Shown here in pieces: positions 45,927 to 55,382 of a stretch of DNA of 64,000 bases. Made by a program: the position numbers and the translations under genes. Under the pieces are notes generated by a model. It made no database searches. It saw only the letters and a program-made list of their open reading frames with translations, and had not been told where the DNA came from. The stretch is from Epilithonimonas mollis (GTDB lineage Bacteria > Bacteroidota > Bacteroidia > Flavobacteriales > Weeksellaceae), in contig NZ_FRAM01000001.1 of NCBI RefSeq assembly GCF_900142325.1, positions 1 through 64,000 of the forward strand. Reading direction: 5' to 3'. Each line of letters begins with the position of its first letter. Position 1 is the stretch's first letter.

Positions 45927-47444
45927 TCAATGCAGGAAATGCCTCATTCCCGTAAATAGCATTGGGATTTTATGCTCATTCGCAGCTTCGATAGAATCAT
46001 TATCTTTCATACTTCCGCCAGGCTGAATAATTGCTTTGATGCCTTCCTGCGCACAGAAATCTACAACATCCCGGAAAGGGAAAAACGCATCCGAAGCCAA
46101 AACCAATTCGCCATCGAATTTCGTTTTTGCTCTTTCTATCGCCTGTTGCGTTGCCCAGATTCTATTAACCTGTCCACCGCCGATTCCGATTGCCTGGACG
46201 CCGTTAGAAACAACAATCGCATTGGATTTTACATATTTAACCACCCTTTGCGAGAACAGCAAAGCTCTTCTTTGTTCTTCTGTTGGAGCAGTTTCTGTCA
46301 TCAATTTGATGTCTGTTGAAAATTGATTGTCAGCATTTTGAACCAACATTCCGCCGTCAATTTTCACCCATATTTGCTGATCAATAACCTTATTTTTGAT
46401 TTTAATGATTCTAAGGTTTTTCTTTTTTCTAAGAATTTCCAAAGCGTCTTCATCAAAATCAGTTGCCATTACAATCTCAAGGAATGTTTTGTTTAATTCC
46501 TCAGCTGTTGCAACATCTACTTTATAATTCATTCCGATGATGCCTCCGAAAATTGAAATCGGGTCACAATCAAATGTTTTAGTATAAGTTTCTAAAGCCG
46601 AAGTTCCAACAGCAACACCGCAAGGCGTAGAATGTTTTACGGCACAACAAGCCATTTCTTCTTGGAACTCATTCACAACTTTCCAGCACAAATCCATATC
46701 GCGAAGATTATTGAAAGACAATTCTTTACCTCCCAAAATCTCAAAATCCTTCATCGCTCCATTTTCGAAAGTTGATGTATAATATGCTGCCGACTGATGA
46801 GGATTTTCACCATATCTCAAGTCAGAAACCTTTTTATAAGAAGCATTCAAGTAAGTCGGATATTCTTCATCCAAAAGCATACTGGAAATCGCAGCGTCGT
46901 AAGCAGAAGTCAGATTAAACACTTTTCCAGCTAATTTCTTCCTTGTTTCAATAGTTGAATCGCCATTTGCAGACATTTCGTTTTGAACAACCTCATAATC
47001 ATTCACATCTGTCAAAACCGTTACCGAATTAAAATTCTTAGCTGCTGAACGCAACATAGATGGCCCACCAATATCTATAAATTCTACTTTTTCATCGAGA
47101 GAAATAGCTTTGTTCACGTTTTCAAAAAACGGATAAAGATTCACAATCACCATATCAATCAGTCCAATTTCATATTCCTGAACCGTTTTCATATGTTCCT
47201 TGTTGGAACGAACTGCCAACAATCCGCCATGAACTTTCGGGTGCAGGGTTTTCACTCTTCCGTCCAGCATCTCTGGAAAATCGGTCACTTCATCGATTTG
47301 GACTGGGTAGAGTCCGGCTTCTTTCAAATGTTTGAATGTTCCGCCAGTGGAAATCAGTTCGTAGTTTTGCGCCTTGAGAAACCGGGCAAAATCTACCAAA
47401 CCACTTTTATCAGATACGCTGATAAGTGCTCTTTTCTTAATCAT
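45927..47444 (-). CDS. purH: Bifunctional AICAR transformylase / IMP cyclohydrolase
   Basis: 505 residues from [16 protein letters not shown]-terminal MGS-like cyclohydrolase domain with [29 protein letters not shown] and [10 protein letters not shown]-terminal transformylase domain with [14 protein letters not shown] and the catalytic Lys-His in [15 protein letters not shown], and [13 protein letters not shown] near the end. It catalyses the last two steps of IMP synthesis. GAAAGAAAG in front of the chosen start acts as the ribosome site. The two other pur genes lie upstream on the same strand. Confidence 0.97.
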   Translation of the reverse strand: MIKKRALISVSDKSGLVDFARFLKAQNYELISTGGTFKHLKEAGLYPVQIDEVTDFPEMLDGRVKTLHPKVHGGLLAVRSNKEHMKTVQEYEIGLIDMVIVNLYPFFENVNKAISLDEKVEFIDIGGPSMLRSAAKNFNSVTVLTDVNDYEVVQNEMSANGDSTIETRKKLAGKVFNLTSAYDAAISSMLLDEEYPTYLNASYKKVSDLRYGENPHQSAAYYTSTFENGAMKDFEILGGKELSFNNLRDMDLCWKVVNEFQEEMACCAVKHSTPCGVAVGTSALETYTKTFDCDPISIFGGIIGMNYKVDVATAEELNKTFLEIVMATDFDEDALEILRKKKNLRIIKIKNKVIDQQIWVKIDGGMLVQNADNQFSTDIKLMTETAPTEEQRRALLFSQRVVKYVKSNAIVVSNGVQAIGIGGGQVNRIWATQQAIERAKTKFDGELVLASDAFFPFRDVVDFCAQEGIKAIIQPGGSMKDNDSIEAANEHKIPMLFTGMRHFLH

Positions 47445-47650
47445 ACTTTCTTTCAAATTTTACTTTTTACAGTTTTATCCAAACTGTGATTTACCGGTTC
47501 TTTCACCTCCGGATTTTTATTATTAGATTGCTCCAACTGAGCTATTAGATTTCATTTCATGAATTAAAGTTAATTATCATTAGATCTTACAAGTTATTAT
47601 TTTACAATAATTTACAATTCTAAATATTAATTTAACTTCAAATAAATATA

Positions 47651-48214
47651 TTATCGATTTAAAATCAAATCAATGGCTTTTGGAAAAATTTCGTATTCCA
47701 CTTGATGAACTTTCTCAGCTAACGTTTCAGCCGTATCTTTTTCATCAATATCAAATTTCCCCTGCAGAATAATTTCTCCTTCATCAATTCCTGTAGTAAC
47801 AAAATGGACGCTTGCTCCACTTTCTTTTTCGCCAGCTTCAATGACTGCATTATGAACGTGATGTCCCCACATTCCTTTTCCTCCGAATTTCGGCAATAAT
47901 GAGGGATGGATGTTAATCATCCTACTATTCCATTTTTCACAGAATTCTGATTTCAGAATAGACAGAAAACCAGCTAAAACAATCAAGTCTGTATTATCAG
48001 GAATTGCTTTTTCTAAATTGTCCGAAAAATCTTTTCCTCGTGTGATTAATTGATTCGGGATCTGATGTTTTTTTGCTCTTTCCAGTCCGAAACATTCGCG
48101 GTCAGCAATCACTTTATTGATTTTTGTATTACGGATTTCTCCTGTGACTATGCAATCAATGAGTCTTTGCAGGTTGGTCCCAGAACCCGAAATTAAAATG
48201 GTGATATTTTTCAT
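47651..48214 (-). CDS. purN: Phosphoribosylglycinamide formyltransferase
   Basis: 187 residues. ISGSGTNLQRLID (nucleotide site), IVLAGFLSIL, INIHPSLLPKFGGKGMWGHHVH with the catalytic His, and ESGASVHFVTTGIDEGEII with the catalytic Asp are all present. The enzyme transfers a formyl group from 10-formyltetrahydrofolate to GAR, the third step of purine synthesis. It lies between purM and purH, same strand; the gaps of 69 and 206 bases suggest loose rather than tight coupling. Confidence 0.96.
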   Translation of the reverse strand: MKNITILISGSGTNLQRLIDCIVTGEIRNTKINKVIADRECFGLERAKKHQIPNQLITRGKDFSDNLEKAIPDNTDLIVLAGFLSILKSEFCEKWNSRMINIHPSLLPKFGGKGMWGHHVHNAVIEAGEKESGASVHFVTTGIDEGEIILQGKFDIDEKDTAETLAEKVHQVEYEIFPKAIDLILNR

Positions 48215-48283
48215 TTAAGAAGTACAATGTATGATGTATAAAGTACGAGTATGTCAAATACTTTTACATTTACGATAGACATT

Positions 48284-49273
48284 TTACGATAAACTAATTT
48301 TTTCGTCTCCTTCTGTGATTTCTCCGATTTCATAAGCATCTTCCAATAAATCAAGGATTTTCTCAACGTGATTGTCATCGGTTACCAAAACCATCCCAAC
48401 GCCCATATTGAATGTGCCGAACATCTCTTCCCTTGCGATATTTCCACGTTTTTCCAACTCCAGCATCACGGACGGAATTTTGATTTTCGACGCATCGATG
48501 CTGGCGCACAATCCATTTGGAATAATTCTCGGAATATTCTCATACAATCCGCCTCCTGTGATATGAGCAATCCCACAAACCGGAACCTCTTCCAAGACTT
48601 TATGAATGTCCCTATAATATAACCTTGTAGGAACCAGAAGTGTCTCATATAAAGGCTTTCCTTCAAATTCTTCTTCGAAATCCGGAAAAATCTTTCTTAC
48701 CAAAGAAAAACCGTTGGAATGAAATCCGGAACTAGGAATCACAATAATTCTGTTTCCTTTGTTGATTTTTGAACCATCGATGATTTGATCTTTTTCAACG
48801 ATTCCTACGCAAAAACCTGCGACATCGTAATCACCAGGCTTATACATTCCCGGCATTTCGGCAGTTTCACCACCAATTAAAGCGCAATTGTTGTCTTTAC
48901 AAGCTTTTACCATCCCAAGAACAATTTCTGCAGCAATTTCAGAATCGAGCTTTCCGCAGGCCAGGTAATCCAGGAAAAACAATGGTTTGGCACCGTGACA
49001 AAGGATATCATTGGCACACATTGCAAAACAATCTACACCGATAGAATCATATTGTTTGGTATCAAGAGCGATTTTCAGCTTGGTTCCGACGCCATCGGTT
49101 CCGGAAACCAAAACAGGATTTTTGTAACCAGCAATCTCGTAGAATGCACCGAAACTTCCGAGATTATTCAGGACGTTTTTATTGTGTGTCCCGGCAACGG
49201 CAGTTTTGATTTTATCTACAGTTTTGTAGCCTTCTTCTTTATCAACGCCGGCAGATTTATAGGTATTGCTCAT
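48284..49273 (-). CDS. purM: Phosphoribosylformylglycinamidine cyclo-ligase (AIR synthetase)
   Basis: 329 residues. AGVDKEEGYKTVDKIK at the start, ATP-binding VSGTDGVGTKLKIAL, GVDCFAMCANDILCHGAKPLFFLDYLACGKL, GGETAEMPGMY and AHITGGGLYENIPRI match PurM throughout. It closes the imidazole ring using ATP (step five of purine synthesis). First of the three purine genes. Confidence 0.97.
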   Translation of the reverse strand: MSNTYKSAGVDKEEGYKTVDKIKTAVAGTHNKNVLNNLGSFGAFYEIAGYKNPVLVSGTDGVGTKLKIALDTKQYDSIGVDCFAMCANDILCHGAKPLFFLDYLACGKLDSEIAAEIVLGMVKACKDNNCALIGGETAEMPGMYKPGDYDVAGFCVGIVEKDQIIDGSKINKGNRIIVIPSSGFHSNGFSLVRKIFPDFEEEFEGKPLYETLLVPTRLYYRDIHKVLEEVPVCGIAHITGGGLYENIPRIIPNGLCASIDASKIKIPSVMLELEKRGNIAREEMFGTFNMGVGMVLVTDDNHVEKILDLLEDAYEIGEITEGDEKISLS

Positions 49274-49388
49274 TTTTCACTTTCAGATTTCTATTCTTTC
49301 GATTCCTTCAGGCTTTTGAAAACCTGAAAGAATCTTGGAATTCATTAGATTTATTTCAAACTTACTTTTCAATTTTGCTAAATAAAAA

Positions 49389-49415
49389 AGCCGACAATCT
49401 TGGAGATTGTCGGCT
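49389..49415. terminator. Terminator between FMN reductase and purM
   Basis: AGCCGACAATCT and AGATTGTCGGCT pair perfectly around TGG, with an A run on one side and TATTTTA on the other. Confidence 0.9.
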
Positions 49416-49556
49416 GTATTTTAGTTCACAAGTTCGGAGGTGTATGTATAATCCTTTTTGCAAGAATTAGAATACTGCTTGAAATGAACTTGTAAGATTT
49501 TCATTTTCTTTCTTTGATGACAAAGTTACGTAATCTTAGCATAATATTCCAAAATG

Positions 49557-50093
49557 TTATGCGAAAAAGTTTTTAACAGCTGTCAATTTCTCCTGAAACT
49601 CAGCATTCTTTTCTTCATCAATGATGCCTTTCTCGGTATCAAAAGTCTCTTTGTATTTTGGCAACACAAAACTTTGCAATACAGTTGCGCCACTTGACTT
49701 AGCTCTCGCCTCGAAAGCAGCAACCACATGTTTTCCACCACCAGGACCAGTTGCTGTAGCTAAAGCGAACACCGGTTTTTCGCCAAAATGTTTTCTGTCT
49801 TTTATTCTCGAGACCCAATCGAACACATTTTTGAAAGCTGTGGTATAAGTACTATTATGTTCTGCAAAAGAAATAATCAACAAATCAGCTGCGTCGATTT
49901 TCTCTGCAAATCTCAACGCTAAAGCCGGAATGCCATCGTGTTTTTCTCTGTCTACACTGAAGATAGGCATTTCGTAATCATTCAGATCAAGGACTTCTAA
50001 TTCTGCTCCAGTAAATTGTTTTGCAGTATATTCTGCGAATATTTTGTTGATGGATTCTCTGGAGTTACTTGCTCCAAATGCTAGTATTTTCAT
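49557..50093 (-). CDS. NADPH-dependent FMN reductase
   Basis: 178 residues, flavodoxin-like fold. N-terminal KILAFGASNSRESINKIFAEYTA gives the FMN phosphate loop; LNDYEMPIFSVD and LIISFAEHNSTYTTAFKNVFDWVSR are the flavin and dimer regions; GPGGGKHVVAAFEARAKSSGA follows. It belongs to the SsuE/YieF-type reductases that reduce FMN, quinones or azo compounds with NADPH. Not obviously linked to purM. Confidence 0.9.
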   Translation of the reverse strand: MKILAFGASNSRESINKIFAEYTAKQFTGAELEVLDLNDYEMPIFSVDREKHDGIPALALRFAEKIDAADLLIISFAEHNSTYTTAFKNVFDWVSRIKDRKHFGEKPVFALATATGPGGGKHVVAAFEARAKSSGATVLQSFVLPKYKETFDTEKGIIDEEKNAEFQEKLTAVKNFFA

Positions 50094-50158
50094 TTTAGTT
50101 TAAATTTTAAAGCACCAAATTTAGAAACTTTAAAATTGAAATGAATTGATGTAGGATA

Positions 50159-51403
50159 TTAATTTTTTATTTTAAATATATCCAAAATGCTTCCATATAA
50201 AACCTCGGCTCCTATTGCCAGATCTTCCGCAGAAGAATATTCCAGTGGATTGTGGCTGATTCCGTCTTTGCAGCGGACGAAAATCATTCCGTAGTCACAG
50301 GCGTAAGAAATAGCCATAGCGTCGTGGAAAGGACCACTCATCAGTTCCGGTGTATTTTCTAGACCTATTTTTTCACAATTATTCCGGATGATATCTTTGA
50401 TCCAGTCTGCACAATACCGCGGTTCCGATTTCCAGTCTTCTGAAATTTCATAAGACAAACCGTGTTTTTTGGAAATTTCATCGATTTTATCCAATAATTG
50501 TTTTTCGTAGCGGTTTCTTCTTTCCAGATCGATGTCACGCAAATCCAGTGTAAATTCTACTTCTTCGGGAATTATATTTCTGGAAGCAGGAAAAACTTTG
50601 ATGGTTCCGCAAGTTCCAACAGTTGGATTTCCCGGAACCTGATTGGCAATTTCGTTTAGTGCAATGATAATTTCTGAAGCACCTACCAAAGCATCTTTTC
50701 GCATCGGCATCGGAACAGAACCGGCGTGTCCGGCCATTCCTTTCAGCTTAACAGTCAGCCATATTGGGCCGGAAATTCCGGAAACAACAGCAATTGATTT
50801 TTCCTGAATATCCAAAACTGGTCCTTGCTCAATGTGAAGTTCAAGATAGCAATAGATACTTCCCTTTTTATATCGTGATTCTTTAAATTTTGCAATATCA
50901 CAACCAAAATCTTTAAGAGCCTGTTCTCTTGTGATTCCGTTGGCGTCCGCTCTCTGCAATTCGCCTTCCTCCAGCCTTCCTAGAATTCCCCTTGAACCAA
51001 ATAAACCCTTGTTAAAACGCCAACCTTCTTCATCAGCAAATGAAATGATTTCTAAAGTTCTCTCTGGCTTCAATCCTTTTTCGTGTATCGTCATTGCACA
51101 TTCAATTGCACAAAGAACACCAGCAACGCCGTCGAATCTTCCGCCATAAGGTTGAGAATCCAGATGTGAACCAACCATCAGAACTGGCAAATCGGGATTA
51201 GTTCCTTCTAACCTTCCGATAAGATTCCCGAAATTGTCAATTCTTGTTGTCATTCCGGCTTGTTTCATCCACGATGAAGCGAGTTCAAATGCTTTTTTTT
51301 CGTCAGGAGAATGCGCAGGTCTGTTGGTTCCTGTTTCACCGATTTTCCCAATTTTTGACATTTCGGTGAAGAAATTTTCGAGGCGTGAAGCGTTGATGTT
51401 CAT
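50159..51403 (-). CDS. M20 amidohydrolase (N-carbamoyl-amino acid hydrolase / allantoate amidohydrolase type)
   Basis: 414 residues. The dinuclear metal site is intact: GSHLDSQPYGGRFDGVAGV (His, Asp), SFADEEGWRF (Glu pair), LELHIEQGPVL (His), and C-terminal SGPFHDAMAISYACDYGMIFVRCKDGISHNP (His). The dimer lid sequence GMAGHAGSVPMPMRKDAL matches the AllC/HyuC family. Members hydrolyse N-carbamoyl amino acids, allantoate or ureidoglycolate. At the end of the pyrimidine cluster it could act as a second route from N-carbamoyl-beta-alanine to beta-alanine, beside the nitrilase-type enzyme. A dispersed repeat separates it from preA. Confidence 0.9.
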   Translation of the reverse strand: MNINASRLENFFTEMSKIGKIGETGTNRPAHSPDEKKAFELASSWMKQAGMTTRIDNFGNLIGRLEGTNPDLPVLMVGSHLDSQPYGGRFDGVAGVLCAIECAMTIHEKGLKPERTLEIISFADEEGWRFNKGLFGSRGILGRLEEGELQRADANGITREQALKDFGCDIAKFKESRYKKGSIYCYLELHIEQGPVLDIQEKSIAVVSGISGPIWLTVKLKGMAGHAGSVPMPMRKDALVGASEIIIALNEIANQVPGNPTVGTCGTIKVFPASRNIIPEEVEFTLDLRDIDLERRNRYEKQLLDKIDEISKKHGLSYEISEDWKSEPRYCADWIKDIIRNNCEKIGLENTPELMSGPFHDAMAISYACDYGMIFVRCKDGISHNPLEYSSAEDLAIGAEVLYGSILDIFKIKN

Positions 51404-51525
51404 TGGTTTTTAAAAAAAATATGAGGTTGAAGCTATATGTTTTATTGTTCGTAAATCCTTTCGGTTTACAATTCGGAAAGGTTTGTAATTTTAAAATGAT
51501 TGACAAATGGTCTATTGCTGTCAAA

Positions 51526-51652
51526 ACTGCGCCCCGACCTGAGTGGAGCTCTTTTTGTCATTGCGTTTGCTGTAAAGTTCTACTGATTACTTCGCTCCAT
51601 ACGCAATGACAAAAAAGCGGGAACGGAGGGCGGATAAAGGCGCCCAAATAAT
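51526..51652. repeat. Dispersed intergenic repeat, copy 1 (long variant)
   Basis: Head CCCCGACCTGAGTGGAGCTC, an inner hairpin (TTTTTGTCATTGCG...CGCAATGACAAAAAA), and tail GCGGGAACGGAGGGCGGATA. The head and tail match copy 2 at 54402-54485. Located directly after preA on its strand, where the stem could act as a terminator. Confidence 0.8.
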
Positions 51653-51653
51653 C

Positions 51654-52922
51654 TTAATGATCATTCAGCGGCAAACCCTTTTCCTGGAACTGAATCCAAT
51701 TGAGATAATCCGGCGCTACTCTTTTTTCTTCCATTGTGATACAATTATCAACGGGACAAACCAGCTTACAAAGGTTACAGCCGACACATTCCGGTTCGTT
51801 GATGGTGTAAGTATTGTAAGGCATTCCGTCGCCTTTGAAAATAGCCTGATGCGATGTGTCTTCGCAGGCAATGTGGCATAATCCGCAATGGATGCATTTG
51901 TCCTGATTGATATTGGCAACGATATGGAAATTGAGGTCGAGCTTTTCCCATTCAGTCATCGTAGGAACTGATTTGCCTACGAAATCTGTGATTTTTTCAA
52001 AACCTTTTTCGTCCATCCAGTTGTTGAGACCTTCGCATAAATCTTCCACAATTCTGAATCCATATTTCATCGCAGCCGTACAAACCTGAACGGAAGTGGA
52101 ACCCAACAACATAAACTCCACCGCATCCTGCCAAGTTGAAACGCCTCCAATCCCGGAAATGGGAACCTGGGAAGTGACAGGGTCTTTGGAAATGGTTGTC
52201 AGCATTTTAAGTGCAATTGGCTTAACAGCCGGTCCGCAATAGCCTCCAAAAACGGATTGCCCGCCAACATTCGGATTCGGAACCAATGTATCCAGATCGA
52301 TTCCTGTAACAGACTGAATGGTATTGATTAGAGATAATGCGTTGGTTCCTGCGTTCACAGCAGCTCTTGCTGTCGGAACTACGGAATGAACATTAGGCGT
52401 CAGTTTTGTGATGACAGGCAATGTGGCGACTTCCATCACCCATTCTACAATCATTCCCGCAATTTCCGGGTCTTGCCCGACAGCTGCACCCATTCCGCGC
52501 TCTGTCATCCCGTGCGGGCAACCAAAATTGAGCTCGAAGCCGTGAGCGCCAGTTTGCTCACAACGTTTTACCATTTCGTGCCATGCTTCTCTTGTGTTAT
52601 CTGCCATTAGCGAAATAATCATCGCTCTGTCCGGAAATTCCCTTACCACTTCTTCGATTTCCCGAAGGTTGATATCCAAAGGTCGGTCGGAAATCAATTC
52701 TATATTATTGAAACCTGCAACACGCTGTCCATTGAAATTGATTGCGGAATAACGGGAAGAAACATTTTTCACCTGGGAACCTAATGTTTTCCAGACAACG
52801 CCACCCCATCCCGCTTCGAAGGCGCGCATTACATTTATTTTTTTATCTGTAGGCGGTGCTGAAGCCAGCCAAAAAGGATTCGGGGATTTTATACCTAAAA
52901 AGTCACAAGATATATCTGCCAT
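51654..52922 (-). CDS. preA: NAD-dependent dihydropyrimidine dehydrogenase, subunit PreA
   Basis: 422 residues, close to the usual length. N-terminal FMN barrel: FWLASAPPTDKKINVMRAFEAGWGGVVWKT, FELNFGCPHGMTERGMGAAVGQ (catalytic Cys loop), ISGIGGVSTWQDAVEFMLLGSTSVQVCTAAM (FMN phosphate). C-terminal two 4Fe-4S clusters: CIHCGLCHIACEDTSHQ and CVGCNLCKLVCPVDNC. With PreT it reduces uracil and thymine with NADH to the 5,6-dihydro forms. The gene follows preT on the same strand with 68 bases between. Confidence 0.95.
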   Translation of the reverse strand: MADISCDFLGIKSPNPFWLASAPPTDKKINVMRAFEAGWGGVVWKTLGSQVKNVSSRYSAINFNGQRVAGFNNIELISDRPLDINLREIEEVVREFPDRAMIISLMADNTREAWHEMVKRCEQTGAHGFELNFGCPHGMTERGMGAAVGQDPEIAGMIVEWVMEVATLPVITKLTPNVHSVVPTARAAVNAGTNALSLINTIQSVTGIDLDTLVPNPNVGGQSVFGGYCGPAVKPIALKMLTTISKDPVTSQVPISGIGGVSTWQDAVEFMLLGSTSVQVCTAAMKYGFRIVEDLCEGLNNWMDEKGFEKITDFVGKSVPTMTEWEKLDLNFHIVANINQDKCIHCGLCHIACEDTSHQAIFKGDGMPYNTYTINEPECVGCNLCKLVCPVDNCITMEEKRVAPDYLNWIQFQEKGLPLNDH

Positions 52923-52947
52923 AATTTTGATTTAAAGTTTGAGATAG

Positions 52948-52975
52948 ACACTTCGACAAGCTCAGTGTGACAATG
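52948..52975. repeat. 'ACACTTCGACAAGCTCAGTGT' dispersed repeat
   Basis: ACACT...AGTGT inverted around TCGACAAGCTC, then GACAATG. A widespread intergenic unit in flavobacteria, here between preT and preA. Confidence 0.65.
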
Positions 52976-52990
52976 TTTTTTTTGATTTTG

Positions 52991-54328
52991 TTAATTCAAT
53001 ATATATTCTAAGATTGAACGAGCCGCCAATTTTCCGTCCTGAGCAGCATTCACCACTTCTTTTCCGCCATTGATGCAGTCGCCGCCCGCAAAAACACCTT
53101 TCCAGTTGGTTTCATAAGCGGAATTAACGGAAACTTTGCCATAAGAATTCTGTAATTCGTAATTGGAAATTAGCCCTTCGAATGGCGTTTGCCCGGCTGC
53201 TTTAATAATCATATCGCATTCGATCTCAAAGGTTTCTCCGGTTTCCACAGGACTTCTTCTTCCAGATGCATCTGCATCGCCCAATTTCATCCTACTGCAA
53301 ACCAATGTCTTTACATTTCCATTCTCAGCATAAACTTCTTTTGGTGCTGCAAGATATTCCATATTACAACCGTCCAGTTTGGCAATATCCAATTCTACGT
53401 CGGTGCAAGGTTTTTCGTTTTCCGTTCTTCTGTAAACAATCGTCACATCCTTTGCGCCCAATCTTTTTGCCTGGGTTGCAGCATCTATTGCTGTCATTCC
53501 CAAACCTATTACCACCACTTTATCACCAACAGGAACAGATGAAAAATCATTGGTTCTGAGATTATAGATGTAAGAAATTGCGTCTTCGACACCTTGAGAA
53601 TCTTCCCCAGAAATATCGAGTCTTCTCGCAATTCCGACACCGATTCCAAGGAAAACAGCATCAAAATTATCCTGCAAATCTTTCAGGTGAACATCTTTTC
53701 CAAGTTCCTGGTTATATCTGATATCAATTCCGCCAATGGATGTGATATATTTCACTTCGTCTTCGCAGAATTCCGGAGTGACTTTATAAGCCGCAATCCC
53801 GTATGTCATCAGTCCGCCACCTTTGGATTCCTTTTCGAAAATCGTTACGTCTACACCTTCTTTTGCCAAATAGAAAGCACACGCCAATCCGGCAGGACCA
53901 GCGCCAACCACCGCCACTTTTTTTCCAAGAGATGGCTTCCTCTCGAACAATTGCCAGTTGTTATACATGGCTTTTTCTGTGGAATATCTTTGCAAACGTG
54001 CTATCTGAATTGGTTCTTCGTGCAACAGATTATAAACACAGGAACCTTCGCACAACTTTTCGACCGGGCAAACTTTGGAACAGCTTGCGCCCATAATATT
54101 ATCCGTAAAAATGGTGCGAGCCGAGCCTTTCACGTTGTCTGTCGCAATTTGTTTGATAAATTTCGGAATGTTGATATGTGTTGGACACATTTTGATACAA
54201 GGTGCGTCATAGCACATTATACAGCGGTTGGCTTCTATTATAGCGCCTTCCCGATTCTCAAAAGGTGGATGAATGTCTGCGAAATTTTGCTGATATTGTT
54301 CTTCAGTTAAGCGTCTGTTTGCTATCAT
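52991..54328 (-). CDS. preT: Dihydropyrimidine dehydrogenase, subunit PreT
   Basis: 445 residues. N-terminal Cys motifs CIMCYDAPCIKMCPTHINIPKF and CSKVCPVEKLCEGSC hold two Fe-S clusters. The FAD site is VAVVGAGPAGLACAFYLAKEG and the NAD site VVVIGLGMTAIDAATQAKRLG. C-terminal GKVSVNSAYETNWKGVFAGGDCINGGKEVVNAAQDGKLAA completes the GltD-like fold. It takes electrons from NADH and passes them through the clusters to PreA. It is positioned after the beta-ureidopropionase gene and before preA, all on the minus strand. Confidence 0.95.
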   Translation of the reverse strand: MIANRRLTEEQYQQNFADIHPPFENREGAIIEANRCIMCYDAPCIKMCPTHINIPKFIKQIATDNVKGSARTIFTDNIMGASCSKVCPVEKLCEGSCVYNLLHEEPIQIARLQRYSTEKAMYNNWQLFERKPSLGKKVAVVGAGPAGLACAFYLAKEGVDVTIFEKESKGGGLMTYGIAAYKVTPEFCEDEVKYITSIGGIDIRYNQELGKDVHLKDLQDNFDAVFLGIGVGIARRLDISGEDSQGVEDAISYIYNLRTNDFSSVPVGDKVVVIGLGMTAIDAATQAKRLGAKDVTIVYRRTENEKPCTDVELDIAKLDGCNMEYLAAPKEVYAENGNVKTLVCSRMKLGDADASGRRSPVETGETFEIECDMIIKAAGQTPFEGLISNYELQNSYGKVSVNSAYETNWKGVFAGGDCINGGKEVVNAAQDGKLAARSILEYILN

Positions 54329-54401
54329 AATTTTCTTAGTTGTCAGTTGTTATTTAGTAAGTAACGTTTGATTAATTGTCAAACCATTATTATATCTTCA
54401 A

Positions 54402-54485
54402 TCCGCAGCCCGGCTTGAACGGAGCTCTTTTTCTTTTTACAGAAAAGAAAAAAGCGGGAGTGGAAGACGGATATAGCTGCCATAA
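54402..54485. repeat. Dispersed intergenic repeat, copy 2 (short variant)
   Basis: Head GCCCGGCTTGAACGGAGCTC, a short inner hairpin (CTTTTT...AAAAAG region with TTCTTTTTACAGAAAAGAA) and tail GCGGGAGTGGAAGACGGATA, then TAGCTGCC. Same family as copy 1. It lies 4 bases past the beta-ureidopropionase stop. Confidence 0.8.
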
Positions 54486-54489
54486 AAAT

Positions 54490-55356
54490 TTATAATTGAG
54501 TTAAGTCATCGTAAGTTTCCGGTCGTCTGTCGCGGTAAAACTGCCATTTGGAGCGAACCTGATCTATCAGATCCAGATCAAATTCGGCAATGAGAAGCTC
54601 ATCACGATCTTCCGAAGCCATCGCGAAGATCTCACCCAAAGGATTGACGAAATAAGAAGTTCCGTAGAATTTGCCGAGATTCCAGGGTTTTTCTGTTCCA
54701 ACACGATTGATGCAGCCCATAAAATAGCCATTCGCTACAGCATGAGCTGGCTGTTCCAGCTTCCAAAGGTATTGCGACTGTCCGACTGTTGTTGCGGAAG
54801 GATTGTAAACGATCTCTGCTCCATTGATTCCCAACGCTCTTGCACCTTCCGGAAAATGTCTGTCGTAGCAGATGTAAACCCCGACTTTTGCGTACCTGGT
54901 ATGGAAAACAGGATAGCCCATATTTCCGGGTTTGAAGAAGTATTTTTCCCAGAATCCACCCGTTTGCGGAATGTGGTTTTTACGGTATTTTCCTAGATAT
55001 TGTCCGTCTGCATCTATCACGGCGGCTGTATTATAAAGAATTCCGGCACCGTCTTTTTCGTAAATAGGAACGATAATCACCATTTGGTATTTTTTAGCAT
55101 ATTCTGCCATCAGATCTGTCGTAGGACCCGGAACGGTTTCTGCCGACTCATACCATTTGGAGTCCTGACCCGGACAGAAATATGGTGTATTAAAAATCTC
55201 CTGAAAGCATAAAATCTGAACGCCTTTTTGACCAGCTTCATCAATATAAGGCAGATGTTTTTCCAGCATCGCCTGTTTTATTTCGTCAATCGTTCCTTCG
55301 CCTTCTGTTTTGGCGAGAGACATTTGGATTAATCCTGATTTTATGATTCGAGACAT
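54490..55356 (-). CDS. Nitrilase-superfamily beta-ureidopropionase (N-carbamoyl-beta-alanine amidohydrolase)
   Basis: 288 residues with the nitrilase triad: Glu53 (CFQEIFNTPYF), Lys126 (YRKNHIPQ) and Cys163 (VYICYDRHFPEGARALG). The sequence around PETYDDLT at the end and the surrounding genes identify it as beta-ureidopropionase rather than a nitrilase. It releases CO2 and NH3 from N-carbamoyl-beta-alanine, giving beta-alanine (or 3-aminoisobutyrate from thymine). Starts 26 bases after dihydropyrimidinase. Confidence 0.93.
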   Translation of the reverse strand: MSRIIKSGLIQMSLAKTEGEGTIDEIKQAMLEKHLPYIDEAGQKGVQILCFQEIFNTPYFCPGQDSKWYESAETVPGPTTDLMAEYAKKYQMVIIVPIYEKDGAGILYNTAAVIDADGQYLGKYRKNHIPQTGGFWEKYFFKPGNMGYPVFHTRYAKVGVYICYDRHFPEGARALGINGAEIVYNPSATTVGQSQYLWKLEQPAHAVANGYFMGCINRVGTEKPWNLGKFYGTSYFVNPLGEIFAMASEDRDELLIAEFDLDLIDQVRSKWQFYRDRRPETYDDLTQL

Positions 55357-55382
55357 AGCTTTTAGTTATGAGTTATTAGTTA

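Noticed and set aside
47457-49556. A purine riboswitch upstream of purH or purM
   Set aside because: No purine aptamer core was seen in either spacer; the hairpin at 49389 is a plain terminator stem.
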